A stretch of 64,000 nucleotides of DNA from Holtermannia corniformis (taxonomy: Eukaryota; Basidiomycota; Tremellomycetes; Holtermanniales): contig BCIJ01000003.1 in assembly GCA_001599935.1 (NCBI GenBank), positions 429,484 through 493,483 of the forward strand. Reading direction: 5' to 3'. Numbering within the stretch: the first letter of the stretch is position 1; each line of letters opens with the position of its first letter. Position numbers and translations under genes: made by a program. The notes under the pieces were generated by a model, which did no database searches, was not told the origin of the DNA, and worked only from the letters and a program-made list of their open reading frames with translations. This document shows positions 32,574 through 43,902 of this stretch, one piece after another.

Positions 32574-33523
32574 TCACTCTGGCTTGGCCTTCTTCTCTAG
32601 GCGTTTCTCGAGCTTGTTGAATTCTTCGAGCGCAATGAGCTCTTCCTCGTCCAAGACCTGCAGGCGTCAGCCGTGTTGTCACATCAAAGCGGTCACTAAC
32701 CTGCTCGACCAATTGCACCTCTGGGATGTAGTGCGTCAACATGCGCTCAATCCCATTCTTGAGCGTCACGCTCGAGCTCGAGCAGCCACGACAGCTGCCC
32801 TTGAGCTTGAGCCGGACGATCCCGTCATCCTCTGTGAACCCCTTGAACTCGATATCGCCTCCGTCCTCTTGGATCGCAGGTCGGACGCGTGTCTCTAACA
32901 ACTCCTTGATCATCGCCACGACCTCGGAATCGGTGTCCAGGATTCGCGTGTCCTCGGCGCCACCGTCCTGCTCCTGGCCCTCTTTGAACAGTGGTGCACC
33001 AGATGTAAAGTGTTCCATCAGGTGCGCAAAGATCTCGGGCTTGAGCTGAGACCACGCTTGATCGTCTGCCTTGCTGACAGTGACGAAATCGGGGCCATAT
33101 AGAATCGATGTCACGCCGTCAATGGAGAGCAGGCGAGAGGCAAGAGGCGAGGGGATAGACGACTTGAGATCCATAAACTCGTACGTGCCGCCCGATTCGA
33201 GTACGGGAACACCGGGGATGAACTTGAGCGAAGCGTCGTTGGGTGTTGTTTCGGTTTGGATAAACATGGAGCGGTCTGCGGCGTCAGCAAAAGCTTGTCA
33301 TACGGGAGGAATACAGACTCTGCATGCGAGACATGGGAGGCCGCATAGGCAGTCGGATACGAGACGCCGCCTGCCGCATGGTGCAAAGTGGAGACTTGTG
33401 CAGCGCCCGAGTCGGGGACGATGCGAAGCCACGAGCCATGACTCGAGCTGTACGAGGAGCTGTTCTCGAGCAGGACGAGGCGATAGCTTGACGCAGCATG
33501 TTTGTAGACGTTGACGCTGCCAT
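32574..33523 (-). CDS. NFU1: Mitochondrial iron-sulfur scaffold NFU1
   Basis: Late-acting Fe-S carrier that delivers 4Fe-4S clusters to lipoate synthase and other mitochondrial enzymes. The ATG at 33521-33523 opens an Arg/Ser-rich presequence (MAASTSTNMLRQAIASSCSR). After an intron comes the Nfu N-terminal domain (MFIQTETTPNDASLKFIPG, YEFMDLKSSIPSPLASRLL), then the NifU C-terminal domain (IQEDGGDIEFKGFTEDDGIV, KLKGSCRGCSSSSVTLKNGI) with the cluster-binding C-x2-C (CRGC). A last intron leads to a short basic coiled tail ending KKAKPE and TGA at 32574-32576. All key residues are present and the domain order equals that of human and yeast NFU1. Confidence 0.94.
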
Positions 33524-33716
33524 TGTCGATTGTCGAGCTCAGACCAACCAGAGCAGAGCGAAAGCCGATGACTGAGCTCGGTGGCGAAAGAGACGTCAAG
33601 ATTACGTAACACACATCCGAGTGGCTCAATTTGGGCTGGGTCTATAGGCCTTGCGGTTAAGATGGTGATTATACTCATGCATGGTATGAGAAACAAGAAC
33701 AGCGCCGCTCGACGAG

Positions 33717-35859
33717 CTAGCGTGCAACTTCTTCATGGTCAATCTCGACTGCCTTTGCGTCCTTGAGTGACTTGTCGGCGCCCGTCATTGGCATGACGGT
33801 GCCCGTAGCAGCCTCAGCGTCGAGTGCACCTTTGCCATCGAACACGACGGTGACTTCTTCGAGCGTCAGACCCTTGGTCTCGGGGTAGAGGTAGTAGATG
33901 CCAACGACGGCAAATGCGAGCTGTGGCGCTTTAGTCATAGAGGGTCTGGTGGGAGAGCACTCACGATGCAGCAGTAGACAATGTAGTATTTCCATTCGAT
34001 GGCTTCGAGTGCGATCGGGTTGACGTACTGGTTGAACTAAACGTGCACGGTCAGCAATGTCCTGGGCTAGCAAGACTCGACTTACGAAGAGACCACCGCC
34101 GACAGCGAGCTGCAGAATACTGAGACCCTTGGTGCGGAGCGAGAAGGGAAGCTGTTGAGCAATTAGCATCACGAGCGCTGCGCACGGTGAGAGCTGACGA
34201 TTTCCGCTGGGTAAGAGAGCGTGAGACCGGTGAACGCGATCGCGTAGGCGGCATTATACAAGAAAATGAATGCGATCTGCAAAGGATCAGCCGGGCGCTA
34301 CACTATAGGATCGTAGCAACGTACAGCGGCGTACCCAGCGCCTTGAGTGCCGTTGATAGCGTATTGAGCCGAACAGATGGTGATGCAGATGTAGAAGACT
34401 GTGCGTGTGAGCTGGCGTTCCTTGTCCGAGACGGCCACTCACTGAGCATGCCACCGGAAGACGAGAGCCAGAGGAACCGACGGCCAAGGCGCTCGCACGC
34501 CATACTGCCTGCAATAGCCCAGAACCAGTTCCAGATCTGCAATCCACCGTTGAGGCCTGCTTGCTGATCTGAGCTTGTGATGCCCACGGATGTGAGGATC
34601 TTTGTGAGGTAGTACGAACTGCAACCGCGTCAGTCGCAAGCCAAGCGCAGGGGAAGGGTGCGCACATGATGCCGTTGCCAACCCATTGGCTCAACAAGCC
34701 GACCATGACCAAGATCAAAAGACGGTGGCGGTTCCCCGGCGTCTTGAAGAAGGCCGCGTACGTTGTGCCCTCTGTCGCCGCTTGCTCGACCGCGATCGCG
34801 TGCTCCATCTCGTTGTGCTCAAAGTTGACGAGCTCGTCGTTCTCGTCGCCGTTGGCGTGGTATTTGGCCAAGACGCGGTGCGCGTCGTCGTTACGCCCCT
34901 TGGCGATCAGCCAGCGCGGGCTTTCGGGAATGAAGTACATTGACAGCAGTTGGAAGCCGCACGGAACGATCTGAAGGAGGGCGGGGACCTATAGGATGTC
35001 AGCTGTGTACTAGGGACGAGATGGGATAGACGTACCTTCCAGCACCATGCGCTGTTCAGGTGCAGTGTACCAAATGAGATCCATGCGGCAGTGATAGACC
35101 CGATACTGAGCTAGGGTCAGTACTGTCCTGATGGGGGGTGCTACTGACAAGTAGCAAGTGTTGAGCAAGGCCGAGCACACGGATCGGTTTCGAGGGTGTG
35201 CAATCTCCGACACGTATGCTGCGGCGCCAACGGACCTGCGAGGCGTCAGCACGTCGTCCCCATGCGACACGACCACATACTGGTAACCGTAGCCCACACC
35301 GATGATCAAGCGCGAGCCGAGGAACTGATCGCCGTTTTGACTGAATGTCTGGAAGACGGCACCGACCAAGATCACGAAAGCACCAAACGCTGCACGGCTC
35401 ATGAGCGCGCATTCGTGAAGTTGGCTATCAAGGATGACTAACCGAGAGTCGCTTTGCGCCCGAAGCGGTCGGCTGTCCAGCCAGCGGCGTTGACCGAGAT
35501 GATCTGACCGAGAGGGTAGGCGGCTGTAATGATTCCAAGCTTGTTGCCGTCGGGGTTGCCAATGTGGTCGACGAAGCGAGGCATGGCGAGCAGCCCCTGG
35601 GTAAGGTGAGCGTTGAGTGCGGATGGTCGCGTCACTACGTACGTTCATGAGCGAACCGTCGTAGCCCGAGTTGACTGCATGCGTGTTAGAATGGACGTGT
35701 CGCACAGACGGAGCACTGACCAACACCGGCAAACCCGACTGCAATGGCGAGCGCCAGCCGGCGCATGCCCGGGTCCGCCCACCAGTTGCGGTTCGTATTG
35801 TTGACGAGGCTACGGATGGTATCCATCCCGCCAACATGCGGTGTTGCTGGGACGCCCAT
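33717..35859 (-). CDS. MFS sugar transporter (hexose/lactose permease type)
   Basis: Plasma-membrane carrier of the sugar porter family. The ATG at 35857-35859 gives MGVPATPHVGGMDTIRSL. Recognisable marks include GYDGSLMNG after helix 1, WTADRFGRKATLG (the R-x-G-R-R/K loop between helices 2 and 3), ESPRWLIAKGRNDDA before the central loop, the loop itself (about 34780-34910), YPAEI with LRTKGLSI, and the C-terminal YLYPETKGLTLEEVTVVFD. These are the standard sugar-porter signatures; the order of exons gives twelve helices. More than ten short introns split the gene. The tail is rich in charged residues (DAKAVEIDHEEVAR). Substrate cannot be read from sequence; the family contains lactose, cellobiose and hexose carriers. 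Confidence 0.9.
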
Positions 35860-36559
35860 GGTGAATGTTTCAGTAGAGTAATAATGAAGTGCGTTCGGAC
35901 CGTCCCGCCATAGCAGTCGGCTAACGCCTTTATAGCTCGGGACGTGCTTCCAAGACGCGGAGAATCCCTCGGGCTTCGCGCCTGTTGATCCGAAAGGAAG
36001 CTCCGTTGTGGCTCCAGCGCAGACTCGTCAGTGTCGGTCACATGCCAAGTGGCTGCCGACCTTGGCGAGTCACTGGCGCGCGCTTGGTGCCCTCAACCAG
36101 GTTTCTCCGCGGCAGGGAGGATTATCCGCACACGTGGGGCCACCTGATCCAGCGCGGCCGCCGCACGGGACTCGGCGGCCTGACCAGCATCCGACGTCTA
36201 CCGAGCGTGCAGTGCATACATGATATGAGCGTGTGTCACGGAGACGCGGGACTCGTGACGACTCGCTCAACAGAACCTCGACACCAACGGTTATACGCCT
36301 TTGACAGCACCGATCCTCGAGGCTGCAGACCCCACCCCTCACTCGCCAGTCCGCGCACGACCAGCCAAACGCCGCCGCACAGCGTCACCCGTCTCAGCCG
36401 TCAATGTCCCATCATCCGCGCTTGCCTCCTCTGGGTGTCCGGTCCCTACCGCTGCCTTAAAAGGTCAATATCGAGAGTTGCTAGGCAAGTGTACCGGTGG
36501 CACTCTGAGCGCCGCGAGGCGGTCTACTCAGCACGTGACACGGCCGTGGGCGTGACACA
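35860..36559. other. Intergenic with an orphan open frame on the plus strand
   Basis: Contains the promoter of the sugar transporter. On the plus strand a frame from about 36265 to 36555 is open and protein-like (TPHSPVRARPAKRRRTASPV, with a nuclear-signal-like RPAKRRR) and may begin at a CTCAACAG acceptor, but it has no ATG. It stops where the retroelement remnant starts. It may be a truncated gene end. Confidence 0.35.
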
Positions 36560-36950
36560 TACATAGTCTGGTTGACTATTTCGGTGGCTCCATCAGTCTG
36601 GGGATGATAGGACGTGGATATGGCGAGCTTCACGCCTCATCTTCGAGCTAGTTCTTGCCAGAAAAGCCCGGTCCATCGCGGATCACGGTCTGAAATAATG
36701 ATGGAGGGCAATCCGTGTTGAAGTACGACACGTTCGTAGATCAGACACGCCGACTTCCGCTCATCGGTGGTGGTATTGCACGGGATGAATTCAGCGTATC
36801 CTGGGAGTTTGTCCACGACCAGCATTTTGCATTATTCACTGACGTGGCAATGATGTGTATGGCAATTCGCCAATGTGATCCGCGGGTTGGCTCAATCCGC
36901 CGCCTCTTGTTGACAGTCATTATTCCTCTCGAGTCGCTGTTATCCATCTC
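36560..36950 (-). mobile_element. Decayed Ty3/gypsy-type integrase fragment
   Basis: On the minus strand the frame from 36825 reads LVVDKLPGYAEFIPCN, then HGLPSIIISDRDPRWTG and FWQELARR, then an in-frame TGA, then the continuation SYHPQTDGATEIVNQ. These are the core-domain blocks of Ty3/gypsy integrases, with the second Asp (SDRDP) and the Glu (TDGATE). A further frame break and stop lie upstream of LVVDK, where GELPYTSLPRQ fits the preceding conserved segment. No reverse transcriptase, LTR or gag sequence is present. It is a dead fragment. Confidence 0.8.
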
Positions 36951-36980
36951 AAGCGCAAGACTTGGGGCAGCTGGAACGCC

Positions 36981-38627
36981 ATGGCACAGCCACTCGAAGT
37001 ACTTGCAGTGGATACATTCCCATCGGCACCGGTCACTCCACCCACACTGTCCGCAGCCGCCGGCACGCCAGAAGCCGACGATGGTTCAGACCTACCAGAC
37101 TCGCCCAATGCACGCCAACGCAAGGAAGCCAACCGCAAAGCGGCGGAAAAGTCTCGCGCAAAGAAGGCAGGCCAAGTCGAGGCCATGCGAATGACGCTTC
37201 GCGCGCTCGAAGAGGACAACGAGGCACTGAGGCGAGAGATCCGGTTGTTGATCCTCGCGAGCGGCGGCGCTGTGCCCGACCAGGCGGCTGAGCACGAGCA
37301 CGAGCACGCAAACGTCGAGGACGAGTTCAATCTGCCGTCGCACTCATTGCATGACGAACACCATGCGCATCCCTTCAGTGGCCAAGGTGGCGAGGGTGAA
37401 GGCATCCAGGGTTTCCTCGGCTTGGGCTCGGGCTTGGGTCACCTCGCCAACGTTGCGGCCGCCGCAGATCACTCGAGCTATCCGCCTCCACCTGGTGCAC
37501 CACAACAGGCAGCGCCCATCGTCTCGCGCAATGCACTGCGCGATGCCCTGACTCCTACAAAGTCAAAGCCCCTTACATCCGTCAACGAGTTGACCATCAA
37601 ATCAATCGAGCGCGAACTCGAAGAACGCAAAGCGTTCCTAGTGTCTCTGTCGGCCGAGCCGGTGCACGAGCAGGATATCCAAGATCAGATCGAGACCGTC
37701 AAGGCGGCCACCGCGCAAAAGGACAAGGAGCTCGGGGTGCTGCGTGGCGTACTTGAACGGATGATGACGGCCAAGCGAGAGGGGGACGCGCAACTCGCGT
37801 TGCTGAAGGAGGATCTGGCCTCTGTCGTCTCGGATGTGGTGGTTGATGCGGGCATGCCGCGCCTCGACAAGGAGAATGACGAAGTTCGGCGCACGCTCCG
37901 TGAAGTCAGGACCTATGTCGAAGGTCTGATCAAGGGTTGGAAGGAGGTGCGTTGATCGTGTAGTCATGAACTGATTGTTGACATGCCACAGACCGGCACT
38001 GTCCCGCCAGCGCCACACCTCATCATCCCACTGCTCCCACCCCTGCCCGCTCTTTCCGGCAATCCAATCCCAATGCACTCCCACCTAGCCCACCTGCCTC
38101 TTCCCTCATCGCTCCCCAAGACGCGCGGTCGTCCACCCAAAACCAAACAACCGCCCATGCTCCTCCCCGACTCACTCCGGCACCTCGTCCCACAAGCCGA
38201 CGAAGTGCGCGCGCGCGACGATCTCGTGCCGAAACCGAGACGCAAAAAGCTGCGCGACGACCAGATGCGTGGCCGACCGCGCGACTATGGAGAGTCGAGA
38301 CCGCCGCCGCTGGAGGTCGAACAGGAGATTGATCCCATGTTGGAGGGTGAGGGAGAAGGAGAGGGAGAGGACAGGCCGGACGAACAGAGGCAGACTTTGG
38401 AGCTGTTGGAGGGCTTGGCGCAATCTAGAGATCCAGCGAGAGCCGAGGGTGAGGGCGATCACCCTTTAACGCTCGAGCAGGCGGCTGCAGTGTTTGCGCA
38501 GACCGAGCATGGCGAGCTCGCGTTGGAAGATTTGGATGCGGCGATGCACGAGCCGAGGGGAAATAAGCGTCCAGCAGAGTCAGAGGTTGAGGACGATGAG
38601 CGAACGACGCGGCCGAGACACGAGTAA
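36981..38627 (+). CDS. bZIP transcription factor with AT-hook-like motif
   Basis: Nuclear DNA-binding regulator. The ATG at 36981 has a good context. An acidic/Pro N-terminus is followed at about residues 45-90 by the basic region RQRKEANRKAAEKSRAKK (consensus N-x7-R) and a leucine zipper starting VEAMRMTLRALEEDNEALRR. A His/Glu-rich stretch (AEHEHEHANVEDE) and two long coiled regions follow (ELTIKSIERELEERKAFLVS; ATAQKDKELGVLRGVLERMM). After an intron at about 37948-37991 the second exon carries KTRGRPPKTKQ, which resembles an AT-hook, a basic patch KPRRKKLRDD and an acidic C-terminus. No specific orthologue is recognised. The start lies only about 30 bp from the retroelement remnant, so its proximal promoter is largely transposon-derived. 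Confidence 0.85.
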
Positions 38628-38641
38628 TATAGTATGCATCG

Positions 38642-41600
38642 TCAAGCCAACATTGCCTCGCGTGGGCGCAAGCTTGATCCCTTACCTAGACTGAGACGCT
38701 CCTGAGTTGTAGGCTGCCGCAGGGACTCCCCGAGCACCCTCATCGGCACAGCTGAAGCTGATCGTAGCGGCTTCCTGTCCATTCCAGGCGTGACGAGCGC
38801 CATTGAAGACCGCCGACGACTGGCACGCACAGCGCCAGGCATCGGCATCGGCGTCGCCATCGACGCCATCGACTCGTCCTTTCTCGCAGACGGCAGCGGT
38901 GTCGAGCCCGCCACGCCCCGGACCGAAAACTTGCGCTTGATCTGATCACGTCAGTCATCACCCGCACACGCCGATCGCCAACGTACCAGCTCGAGCTCCT
39001 GCTGCTTCGAGTCGAGCGCAATGTTGAGCATCTCGCGGTCCTCTTTCAGCTCGGCCTTGCGCTTGTGCAAGTTCATCATGTCGAGATCTTTACTGCTCGA
39101 CTCCAAGCGCAGTCGTGCAACCTCGCGCTCGAGTCGCTGGATCGTTGCCGACTGATCCGTCTGCGATTCGCGAAGCGCAGCATGGTCAGAGCCAACATTG
39201 CGCAATTCATTGACCACCTGTGGTACAGTCAGACCCAAACCTCGAGCGAGTCAAAGAAGCGACCCACCTTTGCATGCTCGCGCTTGGTCGTATCATGTTC
39301 CCGCCTGAGGCTCTCCAGATCCGCCTCAATCTCCGCAATGACCCGACGCCACTCTGCGTTCTCCTCCTCGAGCTCGTCGACCTTGGCCTGCAAGTCTTCA
39401 TCGACCTCCTTGTCGTCGTGCGACTCGTTGACCTCGCGCAAACGCGCCTCGTAGTCGTCGCGAAGATCGTTGAGGCGCTGCTGCCATTCCTGCTCGACAA
39501 TGTGGACACGCGCGTCAGACCCGACCTCTTCGAGTCGCGCCTCGTAGTCGTCCGCTTGGTCCCGAAGGCGCTGCTGCCACTCTTGCTCGACCTCGCGCAA
39601 CTTGTCGTCAGCGTGAATCGCCTCATCCAACCGCGCCTCGTAATCGTCCCGTAGGTCATCGAGTCGTTGCTGCCAGTCCTGCTCGATCACATGTAACCGT
39701 TCGTCCGATCCCGCCTCGTAATCATCCGCTTGATCCCGTAGACGTTGCTGCCATTCCTGATTGGCAGTATGCAGCTCCTCATGCTCCCTCTCTAGCTGCG
39801 CGACCCTCGCGAGCGCTTCCTTGAGCTTCGAGGGTGAAGAGCCCCGATGTGCGGCCATGATCTCAACCTCTCGCGCCTGAGCCTCCGCTGCGTCTGCGCG
39901 CTTAGCCGCTTCCGAAGCGTCCACTTCCAGCCGCCGGATCCTCTCCTGCGCTTGCTCCAGCTCCCGTCGGACATTATCAACGTCATGCCGCTCTTTTTCG
40001 AGCCGGATTTGTAGATCTCGGGTACTGAGATCTGGCAGCGCTCGATGCGCTGCATCTCCAAGCTCGCGCTCTCTCGCTTCAGCCGCCGCAATCAGCTCCT
40101 GAGCACTCTGCAGCTCGCCCGCAACGCTCTCGCGCTCCTCTTTGAGCTGTTGCAGCACCTCGTCGCGTTCCGCCACGTCACGCTGTAGATCTCGGACGAG
40201 ATCCTGGTGTAGTTGTAGCGATTTGACAACGGCCGCTAGGTGGTTTGACTGCGCCGCAAAGAAATCCTGCGTTGGACCTCGGAGGAACGCGGGAAGCATG
40301 ATTGGGGAGGGTGTGGCGGAGATGGAGGGTGGGCCGAGCGAGGACGAGGGTGAGGACAGTGAGTGTGTGAGAGACGGGGCGTCAAAGTAAACAGTATTGT
40401 CTGGCTTGTGCGGTGTGAAAAAGTGTTGCGAAGCGTCGGCAGAGATATCGCTGGTCGCTGCGGGTACCTGCTTTGTCGCCGGTGACGATACACGACTGGT
40501 TGTGATGGGCACCAAAGCCTCTTGCGGGATTCGCGCCTGGATCGTCTCGGTCTCATCTTTGGACCACTCGACTCTCGACTCGTCTGACGCTTCCACGTCC
40601 AGAAAGCTAGACTGCGCTCTTGACGGAGACGAGACTGGACTCGTACTCTCCGTCGCCAATGGCGGCAAAGCCGCCTGGATTGAGAACGACGTATCGGATG
40701 CAGGGCTGATCGACGGTGATCCGAATTGACTGCCACCGCCAAACCCGTCTGCCGATAACAGATTCGACATGTCTTCCGGCACAATCATCGAGCGGCTCGA
40801 GAGCTCTCCGTACGTTTCTTGTGTGGGCGATGGCGAGGTTGTTGGCGGTGGTGCGGTCGGTGAGGTACTGAGCGATGCGGTCGGTGATGGGCTTTGCGAA
40901 GGGACTTTGATCGACGCCATCCAATGATCAAACGATGGCTCGCCGCTGAATCCAGGGCTAACGCCCACGACCTTCTTTGGTGACTCGACCAACGGCGAAT
41001 TGAACTCGGACGCTTCCGACGCAGACGCCATTGAGACCTCGCCTTCCTCTCCTGGAGCCTCCCATGACTCGTCTGCAACCGTTGTCGTGGTCGACGACGC
41101 AAAAAACTGGCTAGGTGATGCAGGCACCGCGGCGGAAGATGTGAATGAGAACGACTGCGAGGCTGTCGCGCGCAGGCGTTCGAGGAAGGATGAGGGTGCC
41201 GGGGAACTGGGAGGGCGAGGTGTCGGTCTGGGATCATCCAAGCCGTCGACGTGGATGGCGTCTGCGGAAGTGTTGGGCGTGATGACGCGGTACTTGTTCT
41301 TGGGGAAGAAGCGGACTGAGAGGCGTTAAGCTTTGCACTGCAGCTTGACGGCCACATACCACCGTTGCCTGATCCAGGGGTACCGGTCGGTCTCAAGATC
41401 CCTCGATTGATTCTGTTGATGGCAAGGTGCTTGTCGCCCGGCATGACTGTATCCGGCGTGCTGACTACCGTCCCAGTCATAGGCGTTGGTCCCTCTGGCG
41501 GTGTTGAAAAGTCACCCTCTGGCGAGCGCAAGTCAGGCGTTGTCTCTCGCAGCGAGCGATCTACAGAGCCCCGTGATATCTCTGACGGAGGTGTCGAGTA

Positions 41601-41804
41601 CCTGCTCGTGTCTGACACGGAAGACACATCAGCTTTGACGGGCGATGGAGTGGAGGCTGCGACTGTAAGCGGGATAGTCTATGCAAGCTGGTACTGACCG
41701 CTCGATCGCCGCTTGATGCGAAAGCGCGTAGACGTCTCTGGTAGTAGTGAAGAGGAGGAAACAGACTGCACGCTGATGGAACCGTGCGAGGGCGAAGTCG
41801 ACAT
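38642..41804 (-). CDS. Large coiled-coil protein with WQQRL repeats
   Basis: Unrecognised protein of about 900 residues or more. The ATG at 41802-41804 (MSTSPSHGSISVQS) begins a Ser-rich N-terminus. A spliced block reads RGILRPTGTPGSGNGVRFFP continuing KNKYRVITPN, which looks like a conserved short motif. Then come a Ser/Pro region with many SP sites and, from about 40260 downwards, a continuous coiled coil. Inside it four units beginning WQQRL(R/D/N)D are spaced 26, 32 and 31 residues apart, each followed by DDYEA. The last exon is basic and Ser-rich (KRKFSVRGVAGSTPLPSARK) and ends at 38642. The architecture fits a cytoskeletal or spindle-pole/septin scaffold, but this is inference from form only. 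Its stop is 15 bp from the bZIP stop (convergent). Confidence 0.75.
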
Positions 41805-42231
41805 TGTGGGTTGTTTACGCCCAGTTGTGCAAGGGGTCGGACCGTGCTCCGAGCTGCGCGCCGCCTGACTCTGAGCCGAAGATGTCCGCCAAGCTGCCTG
41901 CTGGCTGTGAGGGTTGTCTGCGGGCTGCGGTGGGTGCGTCGAGTGCTGTTGAACGGTGACTTGTGGAAATGGTAGATCGAGCACAAACAAAGCAGGCACG
42001 TCGCTCTTGCTGAGTCTGGCTAGCAATCCTGGGTGCCTCGTGCTAGAACAAGTAGCAGCATATGCTAGACGGATGCTAGCCAGGTCTCGCAGGCCTTGCG
42101 GTGGTGTCAGCGCTGCAACTCGTCCTACGCCGCGCGCCTAACACACCACGTGGTGAACTCCTTTCCGCGTTTTGGCCACGCAACAACGTCTTCGCCGGCA
42201 GCTCGACTCTACTCACATTGCACAGCACACC
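41805..42231. other. Divergent intergenic region
   Basis: About 0.43 kb between the divergent starts of the coiled-coil gene and NUR1; probably a shared promoter region. Open frames here lack ATG starts. Confidence 0.5.
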
Positions 42232-43813
42232 ATGTCACACACACCACTCGCACGCCAGTCTCGCAAGTCAGGACTGCACTACCTCCCGTCGCCTCACCTC
42301 CGTGCATCCCAAGCGGCCAGCACGCCACTGCGCAACGGCCACACCTCGTCGGGGACTAGTACCAGTACTGGTACGAGCACGGGGTATGAGACGCCGCAGC
42401 CGACAGCGGCGAGCAAAGTGTACCGCACTCCAATCTCTTACTCGATCGAAGGCTCTGCTTCCAGCTCTGTTCTAGGCTCGCCGACACCATGGACGCCCTC
42501 GAGGAGTGCCAAGATCCCATTCGACATGAAGGCAAACTTGCGTGCGGCGCGGCAAGCCGAGCAAGCAAAGTCGACACCTGTTCAGCAGCCAGGGCTCGGG
42601 GAGAAGCGTAAGCGGATCATTAGGAAACGACCAATCTGGGATCGGTCCGTTCCTCTTCTCCTCTACCTGTCAACTGCAGAGGCTGACAGACTGCAGAATC
42701 ACGTCACTACCACATGAACTAATCGATACCTACTTTCCCGATTCGCTGACGCCGCCTCTGCACTGGGCGGCACCCATCGCTGTCATCCTACATGTCGTTC
42801 ACTTTCTCTTGCGTGCACCACTGTTCGGTACTGGCACGGTCTCGAGGCCGGACAGCATCCTGCGCAGTGGCGAGCGCGATCGCTGGGAGGGCCGGTTCGA
42901 GGACAAGAAACCAACGACGAGTGTGCTGGGTAGCTGGACGGTAGGTCGACTGTCCGCCGGCGACTGTCAAATTGACTGACCTGCACATAGACAATTCTCT
43001 ATACAGTCATCGTCCTAGGAGTTGCATTTGCGAATGCATTCTACGTCTTTACCAGGTTCAGGCGGTACGACATGCAACTGCGCTCGGCCAATCAGCCCGT
43101 GAGTTGCGCGATCGGCATGGCTAGCCAGCTCATTCGCGCCCCAGAACACGATCAACTCGCCCAACGCGCACTCGGTCCCTGCGCCGGGTCGAGACGACGT
43201 GTTTTCGACACCGGTAGCTACCTCGACTTCTCAGCAGGCAGTAGGGTATGCGGCACGCTTTGCGTGTGTACTATGGACCGTTACAAAGTGGGTTCAATGA
43301 CGTTAGGGTCTCCGACCGTCGTGCTGACTGTGATGCCACAGGAGCATGATCTTGCACCTACTAGGCTACGATTCCGCCGCGACCGCATCAAAGCCAAGCA
43401 CCAACTCGATCCAGAGCTTGAGCGTATGGGATCCACCCGACTTTAACCTCCTCTTCTTCTGGTCTGTCCCCTCTCCCTTTCTTAACGTCCGTTCAACGCT
43501 AACAGCCACCAGCTATTTCCCTCCACCAGCCCCCCTACTATCCTACCTCCTCTACCCATCCCACCCCTTCCTGACCCCGCTCCTGCACCTAGTCATCACC
43601 CTGCAAACACTGTACCTGACCCGACACTTTCAGCAACTCGTCAAAGACAAACAGTACCTCACGGCCGAAGTCATGCGCGAATACGACCAGCGCTTCGTGT
43701 ACCCAAAAGTGTTTGCCATGACGGTCGACAAGGGTGTCATGACGCACGAGGGTACGTTCGACAGGTCTGCACAATCGTCGACTAACGCTGGCACAGCTGA
43801 AGTCGTTTGGTGA
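42232..43813 (+). CDS. NUR1: Nuclear rim protein Nur1 (DUF2418 family)
   Basis: Inner nuclear membrane protein that in yeasts anchors rDNA and heterochromatin to the envelope. The ATG at 42232 opens a Ser/Thr-rich nuclear tail with many TP/SP sites (GSPTPWTPSRSAKIPFDMK) and a basic end KRKRIIRKRPIWDR. The membrane part follows across introns: PHELIDTYFPDSLTPPLHWA, IAVILHVVHFLLRAPLFG and TILYTVIVLGVAFANAFYVF. Then come the DUF2418 hallmarks WDPPDFNLLFFW, LLSYLLYPSHPFLTPLLHLV and LTAEVMREYDQRFVYPKVF, and a short last exon ending AEVVW and TGA at 43811-43813. The EVMREYD..FVYPKVF block is the strongest evidence. The middle exons (43070-43330) were only roughly delimited. Confidence 0.78.
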
Positions 43814-43902
43814 TTATAGCATAGCATGGCAGATGGATCCCGCTTTCACTTCACCTCACTAAACGCTACAATGCCCATTCAACCACCGCTAGCGGTATAT
43901 CA

